Shown in pieces: positions 19,958 through 29,515 of a stretch of 64,000 bases of DNA. Both the position numbers and the translations under genes were made by a program. The stretch spans positions 1,302,001 through 1,366,000 of the forward strand of contig NZ_CP048882.1 in NCBI RefSeq assembly GCF_015910445.1, read 5' to 3'. The notes beneath the pieces are model-generated. The model saw only the letters and a list, made by a program, of their open reading frames with translations, had not been told where the DNA came from and did not search any database. Each line of letters opens with the position of its first letter. Position 1 is the stretch's first letter. This stretch comes from Streptomyces bathyalis (GTDB lineage Bacteria; Actinomycetota; Actinomycetes; Streptomycetales; Streptomycetaceae).

Positions 19958-21328
19958 ATGACGACACGACGTCAAGTGCTGGCAAGATCGGGCGCGTTGG
20001 GAGCAGGCATCGCCTTCTCGGGCGCCCTCTCGGAGTTGTTCACGGGCACCGCCGCCGCCCAGGGCACCGGAGGCCGTTCCGGCTACGGGCCGCTCGTGCC
20101 CGACCCGAAGGGCGTGCTCGATCTGCCCAAGGGCTTCAAGTACAAGATCCTTTCCCGCACCGGCGACGATCTGCCGTCCGGTGAAGGCAAGGTCCCGAGC
20201 AACTGCGACGGAATGGCCGCCTTCGGCTCGCGGCGCGGCGGCCACACGTGGCTCGTGCGCAACCACGAGAACCGCCAGGACGCCGAGCAGGCCGTCCCCA
20301 CCGTCGACGGCCTCACCTACGACCCCGACGCCAAGGGCGGCTGCACGTCCCTCGAACTCGACGGCAGGAACAAGGTCCTCGACGAGCGGGTGGCCATCGC
20401 GGGCACCTCGACGAACTGCGCGGGCGGCCCCAGCCCTTGGGACACCTGGCTGACCTGCGAGGAGACCGAGTTCAAGGCGGGCGAGGAGGGCTACTCCAAG
20501 GACCACGGCTTCATCTTCGAGGTCGGCTTCTCCCGCGAGCGGCCCACCTCCACCGAGCCGCTGACCGCGATGGGCCGCTTCCAGCACGAGGCCATCGCCT
20601 TCGACCCGCGCAACGGCGTGGTGTACGAGACCGAAGACGCCTTCCTCTTCCCGTTCGGTCTCTTCTACCGCTTCCTGCCCGAGAAGCCGCTCGGCGGCCA
20701 CGGATCGCTGCACGCGGGTGGAAAGCTCCAGGCCATGCGGGTGCCGGACGTGCCGGACCTGTCGGTCGTGCAGGAGCCGGGCAAGACCTTCGACGGCATC
20801 GAGTGGGTCGACGTGCCCGACCCGCTGGCGAAGGAGACCCCGACCCGCCTCCAGGACTACGGCAAGGGGGGCATCACACACGCGCAGAAGCTCGAAGGCT
20901 GCTACTGGGGCGGCAAGTCCGTCTACTTCGTCTCCAGTTTCGCCAAGAAGGGCGAGGGTTCGAAGGCCGACCACTTCGGCCAGGTCTGGCGCTACGACCC
21001 CAAGCGCAAGCAGCTCACGCTCGTCGTGGTCTTCGGCCCGGACACCGACGTCCAGCTTCCCGGCGAGGAGCCGGACAACATCTGCCTCGCGCCGAGCGGA
21101 GGCCTGATGGTCAGCGAGGACGGCGAGGGCGCGCAGCACGTCTTCGGCCTGACCAAGCACGGCTCGGTCTACCCGATGGCCAAGAACCGGCAGAACACCG
21201 GATCCGAGGACGAGCCCGCATGGGGCGAGTTCGCGGGTGTGACCTTCTCGCCGGACAGCAGCACGATGTACGTCAACTGCTACGAGCCCGGCACGACGTT
21301 CGCCGTGACTGGTCCCTGGAAGCACTGA
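19958..21328 (+). CDS. PhoX-like (DUF839) Tat-exported phosphatase family protein
   Basis: 456-residue exported protein. The N-terminus MTTRRQVLARSGALGAGIAF carries a twin-arginine motif (TRRQVL), a hydrophobic stretch and a likely cleavage site after TAAA, so it should be folded in the cytosol and exported by Tat. The rest is a DUF839/PhoX beta-propeller: CDGMAAF, TWLVRNHENR, STNCAGGPSPWDTWLTCEET, GRFQHEAIAFDP and PDNICLAPSGGLMVSED. PhoX proteins are Ca/Fe-dependent alkaline phosphatases, but several DUF839 members have other or no known activity. ATG 19958 has GGGAG about 8 nt upstream. Monocistronic, with a terminator at 21352. Confidence 0.88.
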   Translation: MTTRRQVLARSGALGAGIAFSGALSELFTGTAAAQGTGGRSGYGPLVPDPKGVLDLPKGFKYKILSRTGDDLPSGEGKVPSNCDGMAAFGSRRGGHTWLVRNHENRQDAEQAVPTVDGLTYDPDAKGGCTSLELDGRNKVLDERVAIAGTSTNCAGGPSPWDTWLTCEETEFKAGEEGYSKDHGFIFEVGFSRERPTSTEPLTAMGRFQHEAIAFDPRNGVVYETEDAFLFPFGLFYRFLPEKPLGGHGSLHAGGKLQAMRVPDVPDLSVVQEPGKTFDGIEWVDVPDPLAKETPTRLQDYGKGGITHAQKLEGCYWGGKSVYFVSSFAKKGEGSKADHFGQVWRYDPKRKQLTLVVVFGPDTDVQLPGEEPDNICLAPSGGLMVSEDGEGAQHVFGLTKHGSVYPMAKNRQNTGSEDEPAWGEFAGVTFSPDSSTMYVNCYEPGTTFAVTGPWKH

Positions 21329-21351
21329 CCCGTCGTCGCACCACGCCTCGC

Positions 21352-21393
21352 AGGAAGGGCCCGGTGTCCCCGTAGGGACGCCGGGCCCTTCCT
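21352..21393. terminator. Bidirectional hairpin after the PhoX-like gene
   Basis: AGGAAGGGCCCGG then GTCCC pairs with GGGAC then CCGGGCCCTTCCT around the loop CGTA, with one wobble position: an 18-19-bp stem between two convergent genes. Confidence 0.85.
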
Positions 21394-21441
21394 GGCTCTC
21401 AGCGGTGGCCGGTCACAGCAGGACGGTCACCGCAGGGCAGG

Positions 21442-23649
21442 TCACAGCAGCCGGTCCAGGGTGATCGGCAGCGACCGGATGCGCGTTCCCGTGGCGTGGT
21501 GGACGGCGTTCGCGACGGCCGCGGCGATGCCGACCAGCCCGATCTCCCCGATCCCCTTGGTGCCGAGGGGAGTCGCAGGGTCGGGCGCTCCCACGAAGAC
21601 GACGTCGACCTGAGGAACGTCCGCGTTCACGGGGACGAGGTAGTCCCCGAACGTGGCGTTGGCGATGCGTCCGGTGTCGTCGTCCGTGATGGTCTCCTCG
21701 AACAGTGCCTGCCCGATGCCGCCGACGGTCCCGCCGATGATCTGGCTGCGGGCCGTCTTCTCGTTGAGGATCCGGCCGCCGTCGATCGCCGAGACCACGC
21801 GCGGCACCCGGATGATGCCGAGTTCGGCGTCGACACGCACCTCGACGAACTTGGCGCCGAACGCCCCCGCCGGAGCCATGCCCAGCACGGAGGGATCCGC
21901 CGGAGTGCTGGCACCGTCCGCCGACAGCTCCTGATGGCCGTGCCGCTCGAGGATGTCGGCGTAGGACTCCCCCTCTCCGGGCCGGTCCCGCCGGTGGATG
22001 CGGCCGCCCCTCACGGTGACGTCCTCGAGCGTGCACCCGCGCAGCGGTGAATCGGCGTCGTCCCGCACCAGGTCGAGGACCCGCTGCAGCACTCCGCGGC
22101 ACGCGTCCTGCACGGCAGGCGCCAGGGCACCGGTGAGTCCCGACCCGCCGGCCTGCGGGGCCTGCGGCATGTCGGAGTCCCCGAGGTCGAAGCGGACCCT
22201 GCCCACCGGGATGCCCAGGGCGTCGGCGGACACCTGTGTCATCACCGTGTACGTGCCGGTCCCGATGTCCGTCGCGGCGCTGCGCACCAGCGCGCTGCCG
22301 TCCCGGTTGACGGTCGCCCGCGCATTGCAGGGCTGCGCGTACCAGGGGTAGCTGACGCCGGCCATGCCGTACCCGACGAGCCAGTCGCCGTCGCGCATGG
22401 AACGCGGCTCGGGCGTACGCCGTGACCAGTCGAACAGCTCGGCCCCGGCCTCGTAGCACTCCCGGAGCGCCTTGCTCGACCAGCGCATCCCGTTCCCCGG
22501 ATGGGTCTCGGCGTAGTTGCGCAGCCGGAGTTCGATCGGGTCCATCTCCAGGGCGTGGGCGAGTTCGTCGAGCGCCGATTCGATGGCGAAGTTCCCCTGC
22601 GCCTCCGCGGGCGCGCGCATGGACGTGGGGTCGGGGATGTTCAGACGTGCCTGGCTGTCCCGGGTGATCACGTTGGGGCAGGCGTAGGAGAGGGCCGACA
22701 GCGCGGCGACCGGCTCGAAGTCCTCGTCCTCCATGGCCACGGTGGAGGTGGAACGGTGGTCGAGGGCGACCAGTTCGCCGTCCCGGCTGCTGCCGATCGA
22801 CAGATGCTGAACCCCGCGGGGACGGTGCCCGATCGAGGTGAACATCTGAGGCCGGGTCAGCACCAGCTTCACCGGCCGCCCGAGCATCCGCGCCGCGAGC
22901 ACCGCCAGCACGACGTGCGGCCACGCCCGCAGCCCGGCCCCGAACGCGCCGCCGACGTACGGTGCCAGCACTCTCACGGCGCTCTCGGGCAGGTCGAAGG
23001 TCCTCGCGAGGGTGGAGCGCACCATCGTCGGCCACTGCGTGGCGTCGTGAACGGTCAGGCCGTTCCGCTCCCAGACGGCCACCGTCGCGAAGCAGCCCAG
23101 TGGGTTGTTGGTGTTGTCCGCCGTCGTGTAGGTGCCCGACAGCTTCACCTCCGCCGCCTCGAGCGCGGCCCCGGTGGCGCCGCGGTCGGTGTCGAGCCCC
23201 CACGGGTTCTGCAGCCGTTCGGCACGCGGATCGTCGAGCCTGAGAACGGCGTCGGTCACCTCGTAGACGACGCGCACCATCCGCGCGGCGGCGGTGGCCT
23301 GTTCGTGCGTTTCGGCGACCACGACGGCGACGTGCTGACCGTGGTGGAGAATCCGGTCGTCCTGGAGCGGTGCCGGGGGCGTCGCGCCGAGCGCGGTCAT
23401 CGGCCCGCCTGGCAGCCGGGGCGCGTTGCGGTGGGTGATGACGGCCAGGACGCCTTGCGACGCCTCCGCCGCGCCCGTGTCGAGCGTGCGGATGCGCCCG
23501 GCGGCGACGGTGCTCTGGACGAGGACGGCGTGCACCATCCCCGGTACCTGGACGTCGCTCGGGTAGGCCGCGGCACCCTCCACCTTGCGGGCACCGTCGA
23601 CGCGGTCGATTCCCGGCCCGACGACGGGTTCGGCTTCCGCGGCGGTCAC
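21442..23649 (-). CDS. Molybdopterin-binding subunit of a PaoABC/YagTSR-type aldehyde oxidoreductase
   Basis: 735-residue large subunit of a xanthine oxidase family hydroxylase. It has the N-terminal aldehyde oxidase/xanthine dehydrogenase domain (DGARKVEGAAAYPSDVQVPG) and the Moco-binding domain with YVGGAFGAG, MRAPAEAQGNFAIESALDELA (substrate-channel Arg) and the C-terminal GTKGIGEIGLVGIAAAVANA, whose GIGE Glu is the catalytic base. PaoC homologues use a cytosine dinucleotide cofactor. It is the last gene of a minus-strand operon: its GTG overlaps the stop of the FAD subunit by 4 bp. The complex probably oxidises aldehydes; the substrate is unproven. Cofactor-loading genes (XdhC-like) are not in the window. 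Confidence 0.92.
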   Translation of the reverse strand: MTAAEAEPVVGPGIDRVDGARKVEGAAAYPSDVQVPGMVHAVLVQSTVAAGRIRTLDTGAAEASQGVLAVITHRNAPRLPGGPMTALGATPPAPLQDDRILHHGQHVAVVVAETHEQATAAARMVRVVYEVTDAVLRLDDPRAERLQNPWGLDTDRGATGAALEAAEVKLSGTYTTADNTNNPLGCFATVAVWERNGLTVHDATQWPTMVRSTLARTFDLPESAVRVLAPYVGGAFGAGLRAWPHVVLAVLAARMLGRPVKLVLTRPQMFTSIGHRPRGVQHLSIGSSRDGELVALDHRSTSTVAMEDEDFEPVAALSALSYACPNVITRDSQARLNIPDPTSMRAPAEAQGNFAIESALDELAHALEMDPIELRLRNYAETHPGNGMRWSSKALRECYEAGAELFDWSRRTPEPRSMRDGDWLVGYGMAGVSYPWYAQPCNARATVNRDGSALVRSAATDIGTGTYTVMTQVSADALGIPVGRVRFDLGDSDMPQAPQAGGSGLTGALAPAVQDACRGVLQRVLDLVRDDADSPLRGCTLEDVTVRGGRIHRRDRPGEGESYADILERHGHQELSADGASTPADPSVLGMAPAGAFGAKFVEVRVDAELGIIRVPRVVSAIDGGRILNEKTARSQIIGGTVGGIGQALFEETITDDDTGRIANATFGDYLVPVNADVPQVDVVFVGAPDPATPLGTKGIGEIGLVGIAAAVANAVHHATGTRIRSLPITLDRLL

Positions 23650-24635
23650 GAGGTCACCCCCGACACGGTCCGCAGGGTCCGCACCAGGGTGCGCTGGGCG
23701 AGCTCGACCTTGAAGGCCGTGCCGGAGACCGTCCAGGCTCCCTGTACGGCAGCGGCCGCGGCTTCACGGAACGTCTCCTCGCCCGCAGGCGAACCGGTGA
23801 GCACCTGCTCGGCCTCAAGCGACCGCCACGGCTTCGAACCGACACCGCCGAGCCCGACACGTGCCTGGTTGATCGTGCCGTCCTGCACGACGAGCGCGAC
23901 CCCGGCAGACGCGAGGGCGAACTCGTAGGAGGCGCGGTCGCGGACCTTGAGGTAGCCGGAGACCGCCGTGGGCGGCAGGAACGGGATGGTGATCGCGGTG
24001 ATCAACTCACCGTGCACGAGCACGTTCTCGACGTCGGGGCTGCTGCCGGCCTCCCGGTAGAACTGTGTGAGAGGCACGCTGCGGCCGCCGGACGTCCCCT
24101 TCAGATGCACCACGGCGTCGAGGGCGACCAGGGCGACGGCGAGATCGGACGCGTGCACCGCGATGCACCGCTCGCTGACGCCCAGGATCGCGTGCATCCT
24201 CGCGGTGTTGTTCACGGCCGCGCACCCGGTGCCGGGCTCGCGCTTGTTGCAGTCGGGCACGCTCGGGTCGCGGAAGTAGCGGCACCGCGCCCGCTGCAGG
24301 AGGTTGCCGCCGATCGTCGCCATGTTGCGCAGCTGGGTCGATGCTCCGAGGAGCAGCGCCTGGCGGACGATGCGCAGCTCGTCGGTCACCGTCGGGTCGG
24401 CTGCCAGCTCTTCCATCGTGGTGAGGGCGCCGATGTGCAGGCCGTCCCCGTCGCGGGTCACGCCGCGGAGCGGGAGCCGGGTGATGTCGACCAGCCGCTC
24501 GGGGCCGAGCACCCCGTCCTTCATCAGATCGAGCTGGGTCGTACCCCCGGCCAGGTAGGACGCGGAGGGGTCCCCGGCCAGGAGGTTCACGGCCTCGTCG
24601 ACGTCTGCCGCGCGCGCGTACTCAAAGGGAAGCAT
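23646..24635 (-). CDS. FAD-binding subunit of the PaoABC-type oxidoreductase
   Basis: 329-residue FAD subunit that passes electrons between the Fe-S subunit and the acceptor. It has the CO-dehydrogenase flavoprotein N-domain (YLAGGTTQLDLMKDG and IGALTTMEELA) and the second FAD motif TIGGNLLQRARC. A Cys-containing insertion (CRYFRDPSVPDCNKREPGTG followed by C) matches the extra [4Fe-4S] site found in PaoB/YagS and 4-hydroxybenzoyl-CoA reductase-like proteins. ATG 24635 behind GGGGGTG is preferred; GTG 24641 is an alternative. It overlaps the 2Fe-2S gene by 14 bp and the large-subunit gene by 4 bp, so translation is coupled. Confidence 0.9.
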   Translation of the reverse strand: MLPFEYARAADVDEAVNLLAGDPSASYLAGGTTQLDLMKDGVLGPERLVDITRLPLRGVTRDGDGLHIGALTTMEELAADPTVTDELRIVRQALLLGASTQLRNMATIGGNLLQRARCRYFRDPSVPDCNKREPGTGCAAVNNTARMHAILGVSERCIAVHASDLAVALVALDAVVHLKGTSGGRSVPLTQFYREAGSSPDVENVLVHGELITAITIPFLPPTAVSGYLKVRDRASYEFALASAGVALVVQDGTINQARVGLGGVGSKPWRSLEAEQVLTGSPAGEETFREAAAAAVQGAWTVSGTAFKVELAQRTLVRTLRTVSGVTS

Positions 24636-25149
24636 CGGCACCCCCGGTCGATGCGACGTCGCGCACGGCGGCGACGATGTTGACGTAGGCGCCGCAGCGG
24701 CAGAGGTTGCCGCTCATGAACTCCTGGATGTCCTCGTCGGAACCGGCTCGTCCCTCCTCCAGCAGGGCCGCCGCCGACATGATCTGACCGGGCGTGCAGT
24801 AGCCGCACTGGAAGGCGTCGTGACGTACGAAGGACTCCTTGAGCGGGTGCGATCCCCCGTCGGGTGCGGTCAGGCCCTCGATGGTGGTGACCTCCCGCTC
24901 GTCGCACTGGGCGGCGAGCGTCAGGCACGACAGGACGCGGCGGCCCTCCACGTGCACGGTGCACGCCCCGCAAGTTCCCTGGTCGCAGCCCTTCTTCGTC
25001 CCCGTCAGACCGAGCCGGTCCCGGAGCGCGTCGAGCAGGGTCACCCGCACGTCGAGGTGCAGTTTGTGCCGCCGGCCGTTGACGTGCAGCTCCACCGGGG
25101 CATCGGGCACGGAGCGTGCCTCGCGTCGCTGACTCAGTGCTTTGGCCAT
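24622..25149 (-). CDS. [2Fe-2S] subunit of the PaoABC-type oxidoreductase
   Basis: 175-residue iron-sulfur subunit with two [2Fe-2S] clusters: a plant-ferredoxin-type domain (CDQGTCGACTVHVEGRRVLSC, about residues 55-77) and an all-helical domain (FQCGYCTPGQ and NLCRCGAY). First gene of the three-gene operon, with ATG 25149 preceded by GAGGAGAGG. E. coli PaoA has a Tat signal, whereas here the N-terminus (MAKALSQRREARS) has no hydrophobic core, so the complex is probably cytosolic. Confidence 0.93.
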   Translation of the reverse strand: MAKALSQRREARSVPDAPVELHVNGRRHKLHLDVRVTLLDALRDRLGLTGTKKGCDQGTCGACTVHVEGRRVLSCLTLAAQCDEREVTTIEGLTAPDGGSHPLKESFVRHDAFQCGYCTPGQIMSAAALLEEGRAGSDEDIQEFMSGNLCRCGAYVNIVAAVRDVASTGGADASL

Positions 25150-25481
25150 CGCCTCTCCTCAGATATGCGGGAACGCGGGAGACCGGCACTCGCCGGCGAG
25201 CATGGCGAGGGGCTGGTCGCTCCCCTCGCGCACGGTCGGTACGAGCGGCTACTCGCTAACGGAGAACCGGATGTCATCAAACCGGCATTCAGCATAATTC
25301 GGGTTGATCACACAGAGAGGTGTACGCCCGCCCGGCGCGGCTCCGGCTCCGCTCCCCCGGTACGCCCGGGATCCGGACGGCTTTCACCCGGGCTCTGCCG
25401 TGACGAGCAGCGGGGCCGGGCGGCCGACTCCGTCCCCTCCCGCACGAGTTGACCGTTTCCGTCGGCTGGCAGACTGACCGC
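25150..25481. promoter_or_regulatory. Divergent intergenic region, oxidoreductase operon / PTH2-like gene
   Basis: About 330 bp with no supportable gene. An AT-richer patch around 25265-25325 (CATTCAGCATAATTCGGG, then TTGATCACACAGAG) is the likely promoter zone; CATAAT on the plus strand or TTATGC on the minus strand could serve as -10 elements. No operator palindrome was evident. Confidence 0.5.
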
Positions 25482-26147
25482 GTGAACGACGCACAGGAGT
25501 ACGCGCTGCCGCTGGTCGTCCGGGTGGAGCGGGCCGCGCCCCCGGAGCGCACCGACGCGATGGAGACGGCGGCCCGCGCGGTGCTCACCCTCCTCTCCGA
25601 CGAACGGTCGGCGAAGGACGGCGAGTGGGCCGAGCGCGTGCGGCTGTGGGAGGACAGCGCGATCCGCAAGGTGGTTCGGCGGGCGCGAGGCGCGGAGTGG
25701 CGGCGCGCGGAAGCTCTGCCCGGCGTGACCGTTACGGGGCGGACGGCGGCGGTCAGGGTCTATCCGCCCGTGCCCGTCGACGACTGGCCGGGGGAACTGG
25801 CGCGGTTGCAGGTCTCCGGCACCGAACTCACCGACCCCGAGCCGCCCCCGGCCCCGCCTCACGGAGTACCGGTGCTGTGGCTGGCCCCGGATCTGGAGAT
25901 GTCGGCGGGCAAGGCCATGGCACAGGCCGGGCACAGCGCGCAGTTGGCCTGGTGGCAGCTGTCCGGCGTGGCACGCGAGGAGTGGCGCGAGGCGGACTTC
26001 GCCCTCGCCGTGCGTACGGCCGGCGGGCCGGGGCAGTGGGCCGGTCTGGTCCGCAGCGGGCTCCCGGTCGTACGGGATGCGGGCTTCACCGAGGTCGCGC
26101 CGGGTTCCGTGACGGTGGTCGCGGACCATCCGGCTCTGCGAACCTGA
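25482..26147 (+). CDS. PTH2-like peptidyl-tRNA hydrolase family protein
   Basis: 221 residues. The C-terminal half carries the peptidyl-tRNA hydrolase type 2 signature: LEMSAGKAMAQAGHSAQLAW (the GKxxAQxxHA motif), RDAGFTEVAPGSVTVVADHP at the end, and a conserved strand-helix core. The N-terminal 110 residues are an actinobacterial extension. PTH2 enzymes release peptides from dropped-off peptidyl-tRNA; whether this divergent member is active is not known, and the essential bacterial PTH1 would be elsewhere. GTG 25482 is chosen by similarity to relatives; a TTG at 25449 is in frame. Stand-alone transcription unit. Confidence 0.75.
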   Translation: MNDAQEYALPLVVRVERAAPPERTDAMETAARAVLTLLSDERSAKDGEWAERVRLWEDSAIRKVVRRARGAEWRRAEALPGVTVTGRTAAVRVYPPVPVDDWPGELARLQVSGTELTDPEPPPAPPHGVPVLWLAPDLEMSAGKAMAQAGHSAQLAWWQLSGVAREEWREADFALAVRTAGGPGQWAGLVRSGLPVVRDAGFTEVAPGSVTVVADHPALRT

Positions 26148-26285
26148 CTGATCCGGGTCGCGGCCGCCATCCGTAGCGGTCGCTTCCGGTCGCACGAACC
26201 TCAATTCCTCCTCTGAAAGCGGGCCGGGGTGGATTCGCCCGCCCGTTCCGTGGCAGGAGCGAGGAAGACGCAGGGGGAGGCTCAC

Positions 26286-27176
26286 ATGGGGACGGCGCGG
26301 ACACGGACGGCGGGCACCGCGGTGCGGCTGGGCACCGGCATCGGCTGGCGGCCCGAGATCGCGGACGGGATCGAGGCTCTGCCGGGCATCGACTGGGTCG
26401 AGGTGGTGGCGGAGAACATCTGCCCGGACCATCTGCCGGACGCCCTGGAGCGGCTGCGGGAGCGCGGCACGACTGTCGTCCCGCACGGCGTCTCCCTCGG
26501 GCTCGGCGGAGCCGAACCGCCCGACCCGGCGCGGCTGTCGGCGCTCGCCGAGTGCGCCGAGGCGCTCGGGGCGCCGCTCGTCACCGAGCACATCGCATTC
26601 GTACGGGCTGGAGGCGCGCCGACCGGGCTCCCTCGGATGGAGGCGGGCCATCTGCTGCCGGTGCCGCGCACCCGGGACGCCCTCGACGTGCTGTGCGAGA
26701 ACGTGCGGATCGCGCAGGACGCGCTGCCCGTGCCGCTCGCGCTGGAGAACATCGCGGCGCTCGTCGAGTGGCCCGGCGAGGAGCTGACGGAGGGCGCCTT
26801 CCTGGCCGAGCTCGTGGAGCGCACCGGTGTGCGCCTGCTGATCGACGTCGCCAATCTGCACACCAATCACGTCAACCGCGGCGAGGAACCTTCGGTCGCG
26901 CTGGACGAACTCCCCCTGGACGCACTGGCCTACGTGCATGTGGCGGGCGGCTTCGAGCGGGACGGGGTCTGGCACGACAGCCACGGGCATCCCGTGCCGC
27001 AGTCCGTGCTGGACGTTCTCGCCCAGCTGTGCGCACGTACGGAGCCACCGGGCGTGCTGCTGGAGCGGGACGAGAACTTCCCGCCCGTGAGCGAACTCGC
27101 GGGCGAGCTCGACAGCATCCGCGGCATGGTCGAACAGGGCGTGCGCGCAAGGGAGTTGAGCACCCATGGCGACTGA
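26286..27176 (+). CDS. DUF692 (MbnB-like) multinuclear iron enzyme family
   Basis: 296-residue TIM-barrel protein of the DUF692/MbnB/TglH family, non-haem iron enzymes that modify peptide cysteines (oxazolone-thioamide formation, thiazolation or copper-binding bufferins). Probable metal ligands: [52 protein letters not shown] and HDSHGHPVP. The ATG at 26286 has GGGGGAGG 5-6 nt upstream. It overlaps the following partner gene by 11 bp, the usual DUF692-partner arrangement. No Cys-rich precursor peptide is evident nearby, so the substrate is unknown. Confidence 0.88.
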   Translation: MGTARTRTAGTAVRLGTGIGWRPEIADGIEALPGIDWVEVVAENICPDHLPDALERLRERGTTVVPHGVSLGLGGAEPPDPARLSALAECAEALGAPLVTEHIAFVRAGGAPTGLPRMEAGHLLPVPRTRDALDVLCENVRIAQDALPVPLALENIAALVEWPGEELTEGAFLAELVERTGVRLLIDVANLHTNHVNRGEEPSVALDELPLDALAYVHVAGGFERDGVWHDSHGHPVPQSVLDVLAQLCARTEPPGVLLERDENFPPVSELAGELDSIRGMVEQGVRARELSTHGD

Positions 27177-27600
27177 GGACACTGCCGGAACGGCCGGCGC
27201 ACGGGAACGCCTCGCACAGGCCCAGGCCGGGCTGCTTGCCGCGCTCGTCGCGGGCGCGCCTGCACCCGAGGGCTTCGACCACGAGCGGCTGGCCGTGCAG
27301 AGTCGCGCGCTCATCGGAAAGCGCGCCGGCGTCGTCGAGAAGGTGGCACCGGAACTGCCGGAGATCATGGGCGAGTCGGCCTTCCGCACGGCCTTCGCCT
27401 CGTACGCGCGGGCGAGGCCCATGACCGGGGGCTACCGGCGCGACGCGCTGCACTTCGCGGCGCACGTACTGGACGAGGGCCTCGCCGGCGACCGCCGCGC
27501 ACGCAGGAAGCTGCGGTCGTGGTGGCTGGAGCGTTCGGGCCCGGAGCCCCTGCCCGAGGGGACGCTGGCCCGCACGCTGCATCTGATGCGCGCCCGCTGA
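27166..27600 (+). CDS. DUF692-partner protein (SCO6045-like C-terminal domain)
   Basis: 144-residue helical protein, Ala/Arg-rich, with the segment [23 protein letters not shown] (about 45-67) and a C-terminal module [27 protein letters not shown] (about 88-114). I recognise it as the partner that follows DUF692 genes in streptomycetes, playing the place of MbnC/BufC-type recognition proteins that hold the peptide substrate. It has no cysteine, no signal peptide and no membrane segment. ATG 27166 lies inside the last codons of the DUF692 gene, implying translational coupling and a joint complex. Confidence 0.75.
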   Translation: MATEDTAGTAGARERLAQAQAGLLAALVAGAPAPEGFDHERLAVQSRALIGKRAGVVEKVAPELPEIMGESAFRTAFASYARARPMTGGYRRDALHFAAHVLDEGLAGDRRARRKLRSWWLERSGPEPLPEGTLARTLHLMRAR

Positions 27601-27896
27601 CGAGAGCCGGGCCCGGCCCGCCCCGCGGCCGTTGCGGTCAGTCACGGTGATCGCCGGATAACGACCACTGATCGTCCCCGAACTCCCTTGCGTACGGGCG
27701 GATTTCGTACGGCCGCCCCCGCGGTCGCCGCTTCGGGCGCATCCCCGCCGACACGTACCGCCGGTTCTTTACTTCGCCAACTCCCGCACCCAGCATGCCC
27801 GTTGTCACACACCGCTCATGGGGGCTCACACACAGCACGCGGCGAACGCATGTCTCCGGCGCCCCGCCACAGCACCAACAGGAACGAGGCACCACC

Positions 27897-29477
27897 GTGC
27901 GCTCAGCCGCGATCCACGCCACGCTCGGTGCCCTGGCCCTCACGGCCGCCGCCGTCCTCCCGGGCGACATCACCCCCGGCGGCCTGCCCCTTCCGCTCCG
28001 CGACGCGCGTGAGGCGGTCGGTGCGGCGAAGGCGGCCGAAGCGGCGGAGGCCGCCGGCATCGGCTGGTCCAGGTGCCCCGCGGCCGAGGAGCTTCCGGCG
28101 TCCACCGAGTGCGGCAGCGTCACCATCCCCGTGGACTACGCCGATCCGGACGGGGAGAAGTTCCGGCTGGCCGTCAGCCGCAAACGTGCGACCGGTCCGG
28201 CGGCCCTGAGACGCGGCCCCTTGCTGCACAACCCCGGCGGGCCGGGCGCCGACGGCATGGACTTCCCGCTCCACGCCACGGTCCCGGGCGGCGTGTGGAA
28301 GAAGCTCAACCGCTCCTACGACCTGGTCGGTTACGCGCCGCGCGGCGTCGGACGCTCCGGCCCGCTGCTGTGCGCGGACCCGGACGAGGCGGACAGCGGC
28401 GCGTCGCGCTCGCCCCGTGTGCCGTCCGAGGCGTTCAAGAGGCAGATGCGACGGCAGGCCGCCGCGTTCGCCAGGGCATGCGCTCGCGAACACGGTGCGC
28501 GGCTCGACCACTTCACCACCGCCGACAACGCCCGCGACCTGGATGTCCTGCGCGCCGCCCTGCACCGGGAGAGGACCGACTTCATCGGCACCTCGTACGG
28601 CAGCTACCTCGGCGCCGTGTACGCCACGCTCTTCCCGGAGCGCGTGGGCCGCCTCGTCCTCGACAGCGTCGTCGATCCGCGCCCGGATAGGGTCTGGTAC
28701 CGCAACGGCCTCGAACAGAACAAGGCGTTCCAGCGCCGCTGGGGGGACTTCATGTCCTGGGTCGCCGAGCACGACTCCGCCTACGGACTCGGCCGCACGG
28801 CGCACACGGTCCAGCGGAACTTCGACCGGGCACGCGACGCCCTCGACCACGGGAGCGTGGGCGGCTGGGCGGGCGACGGCGTCGGCTCACGGCAGCTGCT
28901 GCGCGGCTACCTCGACGCCGGTTACAGCGACGAGAGCTGGCCGCGCCTGGCCCGCGCCCTCGCGGACTTCCGCGAGGGCGACCCGCGTGCGCTGGCCGAA
29001 CTGGCCGCTCCCGGCCGGCGCGCCTCGGCGCAGCGGATGAACAGCGACTCCGTCTACCGCGCCGTCCAGTGTTCCGAGGGGCACTGGCCGCGGGACTGGT
29101 CGCGCTGGGACCGCGACAACACCGCGCTCGCGCGGGAGGCGCCGTTCCAGACCTGGGAGAACCTGCGGGCGAACCTTCCGTGCGCCTACTGGCAGGGCAG
29201 GTCCGTCCGGCCCGTCGATGTGGGCGCCACGCCCGGCGAGTTGCCGCCGGTGCTGCTGCTCGCGTCGACCCGTGACGCCGCGACCCCATACGAGGGCGCC
29301 GTGGAGACCTGGAAGCGGCTGCCCGGCTCCTCCCTCGTCACCGAACGGGGCTCGGGCACGCACGGCGTCGCCGGCGGCAGCGCATGCGCCGACCGGCATC
29401 TCGCGGCCTATCTGCTGGACGGCAGGACGCCGGGGCGCGCGGCCGAATGCCCCGCGCCTCCCGGACCGCGCCCCTGA
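27897..29477 (+). CDS. Secreted TAP-like tripeptidyl aminopeptidase / alpha-beta hydrolase
   Basis: 526-residue exported serine hydrolase of the Streptomyces tripeptidyl aminopeptidase (Tap/SlpD/SlpE) group. A hydrophobic N-terminal segment (IHATLGALALTAAAVLPG) acts as signal peptide. The oxyanion region GPLLHNPGGPGADG, the nucleophile elbow FIGTSYGSYLGAVYA (catalytic Ser), the Asp in LASTRDAATPYEGA and the His in GSGTHGVAGG form the triad; the C-terminal TAP-C domain has the usual Cys pairs (VQCSEGHW, LPCAYW). The usual GFDPRG motif reads GYAPRG here, an atypical loss of an Asp. GTG 27897 is chosen for GAGG 8 nt upstream and for placing the signal peptide at the N-terminus. Monocistronic. 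Confidence 0.88.
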   Translation: MRSAAIHATLGALALTAAAVLPGDITPGGLPLPLRDAREAVGAAKAAEAAEAAGIGWSRCPAAEELPASTECGSVTIPVDYADPDGEKFRLAVSRKRATGPAALRRGPLLHNPGGPGADGMDFPLHATVPGGVWKKLNRSYDLVGYAPRGVGRSGPLLCADPDEADSGASRSPRVPSEAFKRQMRRQAAAFARACAREHGARLDHFTTADNARDLDVLRAALHRERTDFIGTSYGSYLGAVYATLFPERVGRLVLDSVVDPRPDRVWYRNGLEQNKAFQRRWGDFMSWVAEHDSAYGLGRTAHTVQRNFDRARDALDHGSVGGWAGDGVGSRQLLRGYLDAGYSDESWPRLARALADFREGDPRALAELAAPGRRASAQRMNSDSVYRAVQCSEGHWPRDWSRWDRDNTALAREAPFQTWENLRANLPCAYWQGRSVRPVDVGATPGELPPVLLLASTRDAATPYEGAVETWKRLPGSSLVTERGSGTHGVAGGSACADRHLAAYLLDGRTPGRAAECPAPPGPRP

Positions 29478-29515
29478 CCCCTGCCGGTGACGACCCGGGA
29501 TTCCGACGAAGTCCG

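Noticed and set aside
18626..21325. An 899-codon minus-strand open frame opposite zapE and the PhoX-like gene
   Set aside because: Antisense to two genes with clear motifs (Walker A/B; Tat signal and DUF839).
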